Positions 23,957-31,880 of a stretch of 64,000 nt of DNA are shown in pieces. The position numbers and the translations under genes are program-made. The notes under the pieces are model-generated. The model had not been told where the DNA came from and searched no databases. It was given only the letters and a program-made list of their open reading frames with translations. The DNA is taken from the NCBI GenBank assembly GCA_023957995.1, contig JAMLGK010000003.1:186001-250000 (forward strand), given 5' to 3'. Numbering within the stretch: the stretch's first letter is position 1; every line of letters begins with the position of its first letter. The stretch comes from Microthrixaceae bacterium. Lineage in GTDB: Bacteria; Actinomycetota; Acidimicrobiia; Acidimicrobiales; Microtrichaceae.

Positions 23957-24385
23957 ATGGCCGATGTGAAGGACGACCTGGACAGGCGGTGGAACGAGCT
24001 CGGGGACTTCATCCGCGAGCAGCGTTCGATCGGTGAGTTGTCGCTCCGCAAGCTGTCCGAGCGCGCCGGCGTGTCCAACCCGTACCTCTCCCAGATCGAA
24101 CGGGGACTGAGGCGGCCGTCGGCCGAGATCCTCCAACAGATTGCACGGGCCCTGGAGATTTCCGCCGAAACGCTCTACGTGCGTGCCGGGATCCTGGATG
24201 AGCCGACCGACCACGTCGATCCGGTTCGTGAGATCCGTCGTGACGGGCGGATCACCGAGGATCAGCGCAAGACGCTGATCCACATCTATGAGTCGTTCCT
24301 CCGTGAGAACGAGTCCGAGAACCCGATCGAGGACGGCCCGGAGCCCGATTCGGTGGACGAACCGGCGACCCCCGAGGATTCCTGA
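23957..24385 (+). CDS. XRE family helix-turn-helix regulator
   Basis: A 142-residue transcription factor. The HTH reads LSLRKLSERAGVSNPYLSQ and then IERGLRRPSAEILQQIARAL, a classic XRE/Cro repressor motif. The C-terminal part has an amphipathic helix (RITEDQRKTLIHIYESFLRE) and an acidic tail. Similar HTH proteins are common next to mshA in actinobacteria. ATG 23957 is the start; divergent from the RsiG-like gene and 19 bases from mshA, so it may regulate either. Its DNA site is not known. Confidence 0.9.
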   Translation: MADVKDDLDRRWNELGDFIREQRSIGELSLRKLSERAGVSNPYLSQIERGLRRPSAEILQQIARALEISAETLYVRAGILDEPTDHVDPVREIRRDGRITEDQRKTLIHIYESFLRENESENPIEDGPEPDSVDEPATPEDS

Positions 24386-24403
24386 GCAACCGACCACGGG
24401 CAT

Positions 24404-25672
24404 ATGGTGGGCCGGCGACACATCGTCGGGAATGTTTGGCCGAACCTGGAGTTACATCGTTTCGTGGGATCAGTAGCTGTGCTCTCCATGCACACGTCGC
24501 CGTTGGTGCAACCTGGCACCGGTGATTCGGGTGGAATGAACGTCTATGTGCGCGAGCTCGGGGGTTCGCTGGCACGCGCAGGTGTGCCGGTGACCATCTA
24601 CGTGCGGCGCTTCGCAGCAGACCTGCCCGAGCGCGTCGCTCTCGAACCCGGTCTCGACGTCGTTCACGTCGACGCGGGACCGCTGGATCTGCCCAAGGAA
24701 TCGCTGATCGACCACGTCGAGGAGTTCGCGTCCGGTGTGCAGAGCCACGTCGTCGGCTCCGACGTCGATGTCCTGCACGCCAACTACTGGTTGTCCGCGG
24801 TGGCCGGCCATCGGATCAAGCACGAGCTGTCGCTACCTCTCGTGTCGACGTTCCACACCCTCGCCCGGGTCAAGGCCGAGGCCGGCGGCGACGACGCACC
24901 CCTGCGCGCACGGCTGGAGTCCGAGACCATCGGATGCTGCGATGCCATCTGCGCTTCCAACCCGGTCGAGGTGGCCCAGTTCGTGGATCACTACGGCGCT
25001 GATCCGTCGCGGATCGAGCTCGTGCCGCCCGGCGTCGACCACGCCTTCTTCTCACCGGGCGATCGCGCCGGTGCCAGGGCCGCGCTGGGGCTCGACGACA
25101 AGCCGACCCTGCTGTTCGTGGGACGCATCCAACCTCTCAAGGGTCTGACCGTCGCGGTCGAGGCACTCGCCGCACTCGAACGCGACGATGCCCGGCTGGT
25201 GGTCGTTGGTGGACCGTCCGGGCCGGACGGTCCCGCCGAGATGGAGCGGGTTCTCCAGCTCGTTCGCGATCGGGGCCTCGAGGACCGGATCTCGATGGTG
25301 GCCCCCCAACCACACCATGCCCTGTCGAGTTGGTACCGAAGCGCGGATGTGGTGCTGGTGCCGAGCCGCTCGGAGTCGTTCGGTCTGGTGGCACTGGAAG
25401 CTGCTGCATGCGGGGTGCCGGTGGTGGCTGCCGCGGTGGGAGGACTTCGGAGCCTCGTGCTCGACGGGACCACGGGCTACCTGACAGAGGGCCGGGATCC
25501 GGCACCGATGGCTGCGCGCGTCGACGAGCTCCTGGCCGATCCCGAGCGGGCGGCCCTGATGGGTGCCAACGCCGCGAACAACGCCCGGAACTACTCATGG
25601 GCCGGCACCGCTGGTCGGCTTCGTCGCATCTACTCGGATCTCTCCAAGGGCGCTCTCGTGGAGTGCGCATGA
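24404..25672 (+). CDS. mshA: D-inositol-3-phosphate glycosyltransferase (mycothiol synthesis)
   Basis: First step of mycothiol synthesis: transfers GlcNAc from UDP-GlcNAc to 1-L-inositol-1-phosphate. The N-terminal signature VAVLSMHTSPLVQPGTGDSG-GMNVYV is diagnostic for MshA. Also present are FVGRIQPLKG, a Rossmann segment, and PSRSESFGLVALEAAACGVP, the UDP-sugar E-x7-E region. Length 422 is normal. ATG 24404 gives a 20-residue N-terminal extension; GTG 24464 could be the true start. The downstream YbjN-like gene is in the same order as Mycobacterium Rv0486-Rv0487. Confidence 0.95.
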   Translation: MVGRRHIVGNVWPNLELHRFVGSVAVLSMHTSPLVQPGTGDSGGMNVYVRELGGSLARAGVPVTIYVRRFAADLPERVALEPGLDVVHVDAGPLDLPKESLIDHVEEFASGVQSHVVGSDVDVLHANYWLSAVAGHRIKHELSLPLVSTFHTLARVKAEAGGDDAPLRARLESETIGCCDAICASNPVEVAQFVDHYGADPSRIELVPPGVDHAFFSPGDRAGARAALGLDDKPTLLFVGRIQPLKGLTVAVEALAALERDDARLVVVGGPSGPDGPAEMERVLQLVRDRGLEDRISMVAPQPHHALSSWYRSADVVLVPSRSESFGLVALEAAACGVPVVAAAVGGLRSLVLDGTTGYLTEGRDPAPMAARVDELLADPERAALMGANAANNARNYSWAGTAGRLRRIYSDLSKGALVECA

Positions 25673-25682
25673 CCACGGCGCG

Positions 25683-26150
25683 ATGACCGAGTCACCACCG
25701 AGCACCGATGACCTCGAGCGGTGCGAACGACTTCTGACCGCGTGGCTCGACCAGCAGTTGACCGACAACCCTGCGGTCGTCGCCACCGAACGCGACCCCG
25801 AGCGTGACACCAGACGTTGGCTGCTTCGTGTGGAGGGCGAGGAGAAGAAGGTCTTCACGATCTGGTTCGAGCTCCGCCAGCGGAGCCTGCACGCGGAGAC
25901 ATACCTCGCCCCGGCCCCGCTCGAACCGCCCGAGCGCGCACAGGAATACCTGTTGCGTTCTATGTCGCGCTTCCGGGCACTGTCGGCCTGGATCGGCCTG
26001 GAGTCGGCTTTCTACCTCGGCACCGACACGCTCGTCGAGGACGTCTCCGAGGAGCGTCTGGATCGGGTGCTGGGTTCGATCTACGAGGCCACCGAGGCAC
26101 TGTTCGTGCCCCTGATGCGCTTGGGATACGGCGACCGCTTCAAGCCCTGA
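25683..26150 (+). CDS. YbjN domain-containing protein
   Basis: A 155-residue protein of the YbjN / type III secretion chaperone-like fold. It has the family sequence EEKKVFTIWFELRQRSLHAE, then LLRSMSRFRALSAWIG and a conserved ending FVPLMRLGYGDRFK. It follows mshA by 10 bases, as in mycobacteria, where the YbjN-like gene is also next to mshA. The conserved neighbourhood suggests a role linked to mycothiol, but the biochemical function is unknown. ATG 25683. Confidence 0.85.
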   Translation: MTESPPSTDDLERCERLLTAWLDQQLTDNPAVVATERDPERDTRRWLLRVEGEEKKVFTIWFELRQRSLHAETYLAPAPLEPPERAQEYLLRSMSRFRALSAWIGLESAFYLGTDTLVEDVSEERLDRVLGSIYEATEALFVPLMRLGYGDRFKP

Positions 26151-26204
26151 CCGGGTCGCTCGACCCGCTGACCCGCAGCCGAGCAGCTCGTAGGTTCTTC
26201 CCAT

Positions 26205-26243
26205 GACCCGGCCCGGCCGACGGGGAAGCGGCCGGGCCGGGTC
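26205..26243. terminator. Strong GC hairpin, probable terminator of the mshA operon
   Basis: Perfect 15-base inverted repeat GACCCGGCCCGGCCG / CGGCCGGGCCGGGTC with a nine-base loop, located between the YbjN-like gene and proC. No T-run follows, so it could act as a Rho-independent-like hairpin or transcript stabiliser. Confidence 0.75.
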
Positions 26244-26269
26244 GTCTACTTGGCGTTACCCTCGGCGCC

Positions 26270-27073
26270 ATGTCGAAACTCCAGTTCATCGGTGGCGGTC
26301 GAATGGCCGAGGCACTCCTGGCGGGTCTGCTCGGAACCGAGGAGTGGGCCGCAACGGACATCCGCGTGGTCGAGTTGTCCGAATCGCGACGCTCGGAGTT
26401 GGCAGGTCGCTATCCCGGCCTCGATCTCGGCGACACACCGGTGGAGTGCGACGGCCTGGTGTTGGCGACGAAACCCGATGTCGTGCTCGCGGTGCTGGCC
26501 CGGGCGGTTGCGGTCGGCGCGCGTCGGGTGCTCTCGGTGGCCGCCGGGATATCGCTCGACTCGCTCGAATCCACTGTCGCGCAGGCCGGTGGTCCCCAGT
26601 GTGAGACCTCGGTGGTGCGGGCGATGCCGAACACCCCGGCACTGGTTGGGCAGGGAGCCACCGCCATCTGTGTTGGCGCCCGCGGGGGAGCGGACGATCT
26701 CCGCTGGGCCGAGGAACTGCTCGGTGCGGTCGGCCTGGTCGAGGTCGTTCCCGAGACCCTGATGGACGCGGTGACCGGACTGTCCGGGTCCGGGCCCGCC
26801 TACATCTTCCTGGTGGCCGAAGCGCTGATCGAGGCCGGTGTGTCGAACGGACTCCCACGAGACATGGCCGAACGCCTGGCCGGCCAGACCCTTCTGGGTG
26901 CATCCACGCTCCTGGTGCAGAGCGAGCAGTCCGCCGAGGAGCTGCGCGTCATGGTCACCTCACCCGGTGGAACCACCGAGAGGGCCCTGGCCGTACTCAA
27001 CGAACGCGAGGTGCCCTCCGCGTTCGTGGCGGCTGTGTCAGAGGCTGCGCGACGATCGGCGGAGATGGGCTGA
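26270..27073 (+). CDS. proC: Pyrroline-5-carboxylate reductase
   Basis: Last step of proline synthesis: NAD(P)H-dependent reduction of pyrroline-5-carboxylate. The 267-residue protein has the Rossmann loop FIGGGRMAEALLAGLL at the N-terminus, the core signature VVRAMPNTPALVGQGAT, and a substrate/dimer block DAVTGLSGSGPAYIFLVAEAL. The ending SPGGTTERALAVLNE is also family-typical. Length is normal. ATG 26270 follows the hairpin closely. It is separate from the mshA operon but near it, as in Mycobacterium. Confidence 0.96.
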   Translation: MSKLQFIGGGRMAEALLAGLLGTEEWAATDIRVVELSESRRSELAGRYPGLDLGDTPVECDGLVLATKPDVVLAVLARAVAVGARRVLSVAAGISLDSLESTVAQAGGPQCETSVVRAMPNTPALVGQGATAICVGARGGADDLRWAEELLGAVGLVEVVPETLMDAVTGLSGSGPAYIFLVAEALIEAGVSNGLPRDMAERLAGQTLLGASTLLVQSEQSAEELRVMVTSPGGTTERALAVLNEREVPSAFVAAVSEAARRSAEMG

Positions 27074-27113
27074 CTCGCGCGGTGTGCCGCGCCGGGTTGT
27101 ACCTTCTCTTGCG

Positions 27114-28130
27114 ATGCCCGCGGAACCAGATCACCCGGACGAGGCGGACAGCGCCGAGGGTGCCGATTCCGCCGAGCCGCTCCTGCACCGTCACGTCTCC
27201 TTCCTGTCCGACTACGGCCGCGACGACGAGTTCGTGGGTGTCGTGCACTCGGTGCTCAAGGCGCTGGCGCCGGGCGTGGAGGTCACCGACGTGACCCACG
27301 GGGTCGCACCGTTCGACGTGCGGGGCGCTTCGTTGACCCTCGCTCGCAGTGTTCAGTACCTGTGCCCGGGGGTGGTGCTGGCGGTGGTCGATCCCGGGGT
27401 CGGAACGGACCGGCGCGCCGTTGCCATAGAGGTGGGCGACGGGTCGTCCTATCTGGTCGGACCCGACAACGGTCTTCTCGCCCCAGCGGTGTCGATGGTG
27501 GGAGGTGCCACAAGGGCCGTGGTGCTCGACAACACCGAACACCACCTGCCCGCTCCCGGTCCGACCTTCGACGGCCGCGATGTGTTCGCTCCAGCTGCAG
27601 CCCTTCTGTGTCGAGGCATGGCCCTCGAGGACCTGGGCACCGAGATCGATCCCGTGTCGCTGCTGCCGGGCACTCTGCCGCTGTCGCGCTCGGAGCCCGA
27701 CGGCCTTCATGCCGAGGTTCTCTGGGTGGATCGTTTCGGCAACGTTCAGCTGAATCTGGATCCGGAGGAGCTCGAGGGATTCGGAACCCGCCTGAGCGTG
27801 ACCGTGCACGGCACCCCGACCACCGCCGAGCGGGTGGATACGTTCGGCTCGGTGCCACCGGGAGGGCTGGGTCTGCTCATCGACAGCTATGGCCTCGTGG
27901 CCCTGGTCGCCGACCGTGCCTCCGCGTCGGAGGTCACCGGCCTGCTCGCAGGAGACGCGGTCGTGCTGAGCGGCAGCGGTGATTCAGCGCCGCCCGGGTC
28001 GGCAACGGAGATGCCGGTCCAGCTCGGCGCCACGCGCAGGGCGGGGGCAGCCGGGCAGGAAGGTGCAGTCGGGCGGGAAGGTGCAGCCGGGCGGGAAGGT
28101 GCAGCCGGGCGGGAAGGTGATGAGCAATGA
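27114..28130 (+). CDS. S-adenosylmethionine hydrolase (DUF62/SAM-dependent halogenase family) with collagen-like tail
   Basis: A 338-residue protein of the SAM hydroxide adenosyltransferase/fluorinase family. Motifs: SFLSDYGRDDEFVGVVH, VTDVTHGVAPFDVRGA, LAVVDPGVGTDRRAVA and YLVGPDNGLLAPAV, with a C-terminal domain including LWVDRFGNVQLNL. Actinobacterial members hydrolyse SAM to adenosine and methionine. After the normal end the protein gains nine Gly-X-Y triplets (GAAGQEGAVGREGAAGREG-AAGREGDE), encoded by 18-bp repeats. This short collagen-like tail is unusual. ATG 27114; the stop overlaps a tiny membrane-peptide ORF (ATGA). Confidence 0.85.
   Translation: MPAEPDHPDEADSAEGADSAEPLLHRHVSFLSDYGRDDEFVGVVHSVLKALAPGVEVTDVTHGVAPFDVRGASLTLARSVQYLCPGVVLAVVDPGVGTDRRAVAIEVGDGSSYLVGPDNGLLAPAVSMVGGATRAVVLDNTEHHLPAPGPTFDGRDVFAPAAALLCRGMALEDLGTEIDPVSLLPGTLPLSRSEPDGLHAEVLWVDRFGNVQLNLDPEELEGFGTRLSVTVHGTPTTAERVDTFGSVPPGGLGLLIDSYGLVALVADRASASEVTGLLAGDAVVLSGSGDSAPPGSATEMPVQLGATRRAGAAGQEGAVGREGAAGREGAAGREGDEQ
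28047..28118 (+). repeat. 18-bp tandem repeat (four units) encoding Gly-X-Y triplets
   Basis: Four consecutive units of GCAGCCGGGCGGGAAGGT with minor changes (28047, 28065, 28083, 28101). Each unit encodes two Gly-X-Y triplets, giving the collagen-like C-terminal tail of the SAM hydrolase. Confidence 0.9.
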
Positions 28131-28216
28131 GGAAGATGACCACGATCGTGATCGTCGTGCTGTTGCTGGTGTTGGTCGGGGCGTCATTCCTGCAGCTGGT
28201 GGTGCTCGCCCCCTGA
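28127..28216 (+). CDS. Possible 29-residue single-helix membrane peptide
   Basis: ATG 28127 overlaps the SAM hydrolase stop (ATGA) and opens a 29-codon frame. It reads MRKMTTIVIVVLLLVLVGAS then FLQLVVLAP: positive N-terminus plus one strong transmembrane helix. A purine-rich ggaaggtgatgag sits just upstream. Coupling and composition support translation, but the length is too small to be sure without conservation. Function unknown. Confidence 0.5.
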   Translation: MRKMTTIVIVVLLLVLVGASFLQLVVLAP

Positions 28217-28245
28217 TCCATTCGGTCGCAGCTAGCCTCTGGCCC

Positions 28246-29760
28246 GTGAATCTGGCTTCCTTGCTCGACCAGCACCCCGCGGACCGGGTGGCGCTCATCT
28301 CCCGGGGCCGCAAGACCACCTTCGGTGAACTCCAACAACAGGTTGCGGGTCTGCGCGGCGGACTGACCCGCCTCGGTATCGGCCGCGGTGACCGGGTTGC
28401 CGTGGTCGCCAACAACAACTGGTACTTCGTGGTGAGCTATCTGGCGACGCTCGGGGTGGGAGCGGTCGCGGTTCCGCTCAATCCCCAGACCCCACCCAGT
28501 GCCATGGCGTCCGAGCTCCGTGCGGTGGGAGCTGTGGCCGTTGTCATCGGACCATCGGCTCGCTCGGCCATCGAGGCGGTGGGATCCGACTCCACGCCGG
28601 AGTTGAAGCATCGAATCGGCGCAGGTTTCCAACCCGATGGTGGAATCAGTCTCGACGAACTCATGTCGGGCGATCCGGTGCCGATGGTCGAGACCGATGA
28701 CGATGACCTCGCGGTGCTCGTGTTCACCTCCGGTACCGCCGGCTCGCCCAAGGCGGCGAAGCTCTCCCACGGGAACCTGCTCATCAACCTGCGACAGGTC
28801 GCCGCTTCCTCCGAGGAGGGCCCCGGCCCTGACGATGTTGCCTTCGGCCTGTTGCCGATGTTCCACATCTATGGCTTGAACGTCGTGCTGGGCATGACTC
28901 TCGCCACGGGTGCGCCGGTGGTGCTCATCGAGCGCTTCGATCCGGTGGCGGCGCTCGAGGCCATCGAGAAACACGGCATCACGATGGTGTCGGGTCCACC
29001 GAACATGTGGGCGGCGTTCGCCGGTCTCACCGGGGTGTCGCCCGATTCGATGTCTACGGTCAGGCTCGCCACCTCGGGTGCGGCCAAGCTCGCCCCGGAG
29101 GTGGCGGTGGCGATGGCCGAGCGCTACGGATTGGCCGTCAAGGAGGGCTACGGCCTCACCGAGGCCTCCCCGGTGGTCACTGCCGGACTCGGGGTGGACG
29201 CACCCGTCGGGTCGGTCGGTGTGCCGGTACCGGGCATGGAGGTTCGTCTGGTCGATCTGTCCGGGGAGGACGTGCTGGTGGGCGACGCGGGCGAGATCTG
29301 GGTTCGCGGCCCCAACGTCTTCGGCGGCTACTGGGAGGACGAGGAGGCCACCGCCCGGATACTCGACCCCGAGGGGTGGCTGCACACCGGTGATCTGGCA
29401 GTGGTCGATGATGACGGATTCATCTACCTCGTGGACCGCATCAAGGACCTCATCATCGTGTCGGGTTTCAACGTGTTCCCGGCCGAGGTGGAGGAGGTGC
29501 TCCTGGAGCACCCCGCAATCGAGGCTGCAGCTGTCATCGGTGTGCCGCATCCCTACACGGGCGAGGCGGTCCGAGCGTATGTGGTGGCGCGCAGCGGGTT
29601 CTCGATCGAGGAGGACGACGTCATCGACTTCGTCGCCGGTCGGCTGGCCCGCTACAAGTGTCCCAACAAGGTCACCTTCGTCGAGGAGATCCCCGTCGGA
29701 CTCGGTGGAAAGGTCCTGCGCAAGGCCCTCAAGGACGAGGCCCGCTCGGCGGTCGATTGA
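28246..29760 (+). CDS. Acyl-CoA synthetase / AMP-dependent ligase
   Basis: A 504-residue ANL-superfamily enzyme that activates a carboxylate as acyl-AMP then acyl-CoA. The phosphate loop is LVFTSGTAGSPKAAKLSHGN (TSGTxGxPK with Ala for the usual Thr). EGYGLTEASPVVTAGL follows, then GDLAVVDDDGFIYLVDRIKD (the hinge Asp) and GGKVLRKALKDE with the catalytic C-terminal Lys. GTG 28246 is used. It is downstream of the SAM hydrolase on the same strand and ends just before the rex region. Specificity is not readable; a medium/long-chain acid is likely. Confidence 0.92.
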   Translation: MNLASLLDQHPADRVALISRGRKTTFGELQQQVAGLRGGLTRLGIGRGDRVAVVANNNWYFVVSYLATLGVGAVAVPLNPQTPPSAMASELRAVGAVAVVIGPSARSAIEAVGSDSTPELKHRIGAGFQPDGGISLDELMSGDPVPMVETDDDDLAVLVFTSGTAGSPKAAKLSHGNLLINLRQVAASSEEGPGPDDVAFGLLPMFHIYGLNVVLGMTLATGAPVVLIERFDPVAALEAIEKHGITMVSGPPNMWAAFAGLTGVSPDSMSTVRLATSGAAKLAPEVAVAMAERYGLAVKEGYGLTEASPVVTAGLGVDAPVGSVGVPVPGMEVRLVDLSGEDVLVGDAGEIWVRGPNVFGGYWEDEEATARILDPEGWLHTGDLAVVDDDGFIYLVDRIKDLIIVSGFNVFPAEVEEVLLEHPAIEAAAVIGVPHPYTGEAVRAYVVARSGFSIEEDDVIDFVAGRLARYKCPNKVTFVEEIPVGLGGKVLRKALKDEARSAVD

Positions 29761-29781
29761 CAGCGTGGCCCTGCGGCAACT

Positions 29782-29799
29782 TTGTGAAACTTTGCACGA
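29782..29799. promoter_or_regulatory. Probable Rex operator (ROP) upstream of rex
   Basis: TTGTGAAACTTTGCACGA resembles the Rex consensus TTGTGAA-N4-TTCACAA: the left half-site is exact, the right half matches five of seven bases. It lies 18 bases before the rex start, where actinobacterial Rex autoregulates. Confidence 0.7.
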
Positions 29800-29817
29800 G
29801 GGCGGTACCTTCGGGAA

Positions 29818-30492
29818 ATGGTGAGCGACTCATCCGCGGTGGGCGAACAGGGGCGCGAGATACCAGATGCCACCGTCGCCCGTCTGCCCCTCTACCACCG
29901 TGCACTGATCTCGCTGCACCGTTCGGGTGCGTCCACGGTGTCCTCCGAGGAGCTGGCCACCGCAGCGGGCGTGAACGCGGCGAAGGTCCGCAAGGACCTC
30001 TCCTACTTCGGTAGCTACGGGACCCGAGGTGTCGGCTACGACGTAGGCCAACTGCTGGAGGAGATCCGCAACGACCTGGGCCTGCAGCACCCGAGGAACT
30101 GCATCGTCGTGGGCACCGGCAACCTCGGAGCAGCGCTGTTGTCCTTCGGCGGGTTCAAGGACCGTGGGTTCGCGGTCGTCGCCGCCGTGGACGTGGACCC
30201 AGCCAGGGTGGGAACGACCATCGGCGGGATCCGGGTGGGTCACCAGGACGATCTGGCCGGTCTGGTCGAGGCGAACGACGTGGCCATCGGACTGCTCACG
30301 ACCCCACCGGTGGCTGCACAGCAGGTGGCGGACGAACTGGTGGCTGCAGGAGTGCGTTCGATACTCAACTTCGCACCGACCGTCGTCGAGGCACCCGAGG
30401 ACGTGGTCGTGCGCCACGTGGACCTGGCGTCGGAGCTCGAGATCCTCGCCTTCCACGAGGGCCGACGCGAGCCGATCGCCCCGGCATCGTGA
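29818..30492 (+). CDS. rex: Redox-sensing transcriptional repressor Rex
   Basis: A 224-residue NADH/NAD+ sensor. The N-terminal winged helix reads PLYHRALISLHRSGASTVSS and then ELATAAGVNAAKVRKDLSYF. The Rossmann domain starts CIVVGTGNLGAALL and contains VDVDPARVGTTIGG. High NADH releases it from DNA, inducing respiratory and heme genes. Here it heads the heme cluster, as in Streptomyces rex-hemACD. A candidate operator lies just upstream. ATG 29818. Confidence 0.96.
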   Translation: MVSDSSAVGEQGREIPDATVARLPLYHRALISLHRSGASTVSSEELATAAGVNAAKVRKDLSYFGSYGTRGVGYDVGQLLEEIRNDLGLQHPRNCIVVGTGNLGAALLSFGGFKDRGFAVVAAVDVDPARVGTTIGGIRVGHQDDLAGLVEANDVAIGLLTTPPVAAQQVADELVAAGVRSILNFAPTVVEAPEDVVVRHVDLASELEILAFHEGRREPIAPAS

Positions 30493-30559
30493 GCGCCATG
30501 CCCGTCGTCACCCGTTCGAGACATTCCTCTGCGGGTCCGCTTCGGTTCCGGGTCTGTTG

Positions 30560-30586
30560 CGGTTGTACCATCAATCAGCACAACCG
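30560..30586. promoter_or_regulatory. Inverted repeat upstream of hemA
   Basis: Seven-base arms CGGTTGT / ACAACCG surround a 13-base loop in the rex-hemA gap, 27 bases before the hemA start. Its internal sequence does not match the Rex consensus, so an mRNA leader stem or another regulator is possible. Confidence 0.4.
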
Positions 30587-30613
30587 GGTCCACCACCGAG
30601 GAGCGCCGCAGGC

Positions 30614-31876
30614 GTGTCAATAGTTGTCGTCGGAGCAAACCACCGCACCGCACCCCTCGAGCTTCTCGAGCGCATGTCGGTGCGCGGCGACGCCCTGCCG
30701 AAGATGCTCCACCAGCTCTGCTCGGGTGAGCACACCACCGAAGCGGTGGTGCTGGCGACCTGCAACCGCACCGAGGTCTACCTGGTGGCGGAGCGTTTCC
30801 ACGGTGCGTTCGGCGAGGTGCGCGACTTCTTCGCCGATCTCACCTTCCTGCCCCCCGACCACTTCGCCGACAGCCTCTACGTCCACTACGACGACCAGGC
30901 GGTCACCCACCTCTTCGAGGTGGCAGCCGGACTCGACTCAGCGGTGCCCGGCGAGCACGAGATCCTCGGTCAGGTCCGCACCGCCTGGGACGTGGCACGT
31001 TCCGAGAAGGCAGCAGGCCGAGGGCTGAACCTGTTGTTCCGCCACGCTCTCGAGGTGGGCAAGCGTGCCCGCAGCGAGACCTCGATCGGGCGACACACCA
31101 CGTCGGTCTCCCACGCCGCGGTCCAGATCGCGGCCGAGCGACTCGGAGGGCTGCAGGGCCGTAGGGCTCTGGTGATCGGAGCCGGAACCATGGGCGCCCG
31201 CCTGGCGAAACAACTGGTGGGTGACTCGATCGGCGAGTTGGTGTTGGCCAATCGGACCGCCGAGCGCGCGGCCGAGGTCGCAGCCGCGGTCGATGCCGAG
31301 GTGAGATCGGTTCCGCTGGGTGCAGCTGCCGCTGAGATGGCTTCGGTCGACGTCGTGTTCTCGGCCACCGATGCCGATCACACCGTGCTGGACCACGACG
31401 CCGTCGCCGAGTCCCTCGTAGGTCGTGAAGGGTCGATCCTGGTGCTCGACCTCGCCATGCCCCGCGATGTCGACCCCGCCATCGGTGAGTTGGCCCAGGT
31501 CGAACTGCTCGACATGCGCGCCGTCGCAGGTACCACCGAAGGTGCCCTTGCGGAGCGTCAACGAGAAGCAGCCGCGGTCCGCGGGATCGTCGATGCCGAG
31601 GTGGCCCGCTACGCGGGCGTCGCCTCGGCGCGGGAGGTCGCTCCGCTGATAGCCGGAGTGCGCGAACGGGCTGAACGGATCCGCAATGCCGAACTGGCCC
31701 GGTTCGCCACGTCACTGGACGCGCTGGCTCCATCGGAGCGTGAGGCGGTCGAGGCTTTGACCAAGGGGATCGTGGCCAAGCTGCTGCATGAACCGACCGT
31801 GCGTCTCAAGGATTCGGCGGGATCCTCCCAGGGCGATCGCCTGGCAACCTCGTTGGCCGAACTGTTCGATCTCTGA
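30614..31876 (+). CDS. hemA: Glutamyl-tRNA reductase
   Basis: First committed step of tetrapyrrole synthesis by the C5 route: NADPH reduction of glutamyl-tRNA to glutamate-1-semialdehyde. The 420-residue protein begins VSIVVVGANHRTAPLELLER. The catalytic cysteine is in VVLATCNRTEVYLV. The dimer/substrate region PGEHEILGQVR and the NADPH loop LVIGAGTMGARLAKQL follow, with a C-terminal dimerisation helix. GTG 30614 has gaggag upstream. hemL later in the operon supplies the next step. Confidence 0.97.
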   Translation: MSIVVVGANHRTAPLELLERMSVRGDALPKMLHQLCSGEHTTEAVVLATCNRTEVYLVAERFHGAFGEVRDFFADLTFLPPDHFADSLYVHYDDQAVTHLFEVAAGLDSAVPGEHEILGQVRTAWDVARSEKAAGRGLNLLFRHALEVGKRARSETSIGRHTTSVSHAAVQIAAERLGGLQGRRALVIGAGTMGARLAKQLVGDSIGELVLANRTAERAAEVAAAVDAEVRSVPLGAAAAEMASVDVVFSATDADHTVLDHDAVAESLVGREGSILVLDLAMPRDVDPAIGELAQVELLDMRAVAGTTEGALAERQREAAAVRGIVDAEVARYAGVASAREVAPLIAGVRERAERIRNAELARFATSLDALAPSEREAVEALTKGIVAKLLHEPTVRLKDSAGSSQGDRLATSLAELFDL

Positions 31877-31880
31877 CGCA

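Noticed and set aside
23957..24385. BldD-like c-di-GMP regulator reading of the XRE protein next to the RsiG-like gene
   Set aside because: The C-terminal RITEDQRKTLIHIYE partly resembles the BldD c-di-GMP region, but the RGD-x8-RQDD signature is not present with correct spacing; the helix is common in XRE regulators.
28047..28118. CRISPR-like or regulatory repeat
   Set aside because: The repeats have no spacers and keep the reading frame of the SAM hydrolase, so they are a coding tandem repeat.
27934..29550. Long minus-strand open frame (538 codons)
   Set aside because: It lies opposite the acyl-CoA ligase gene, is rich in His/Arg/Asp typical of a GC-rich antisense frame, and matches no family.
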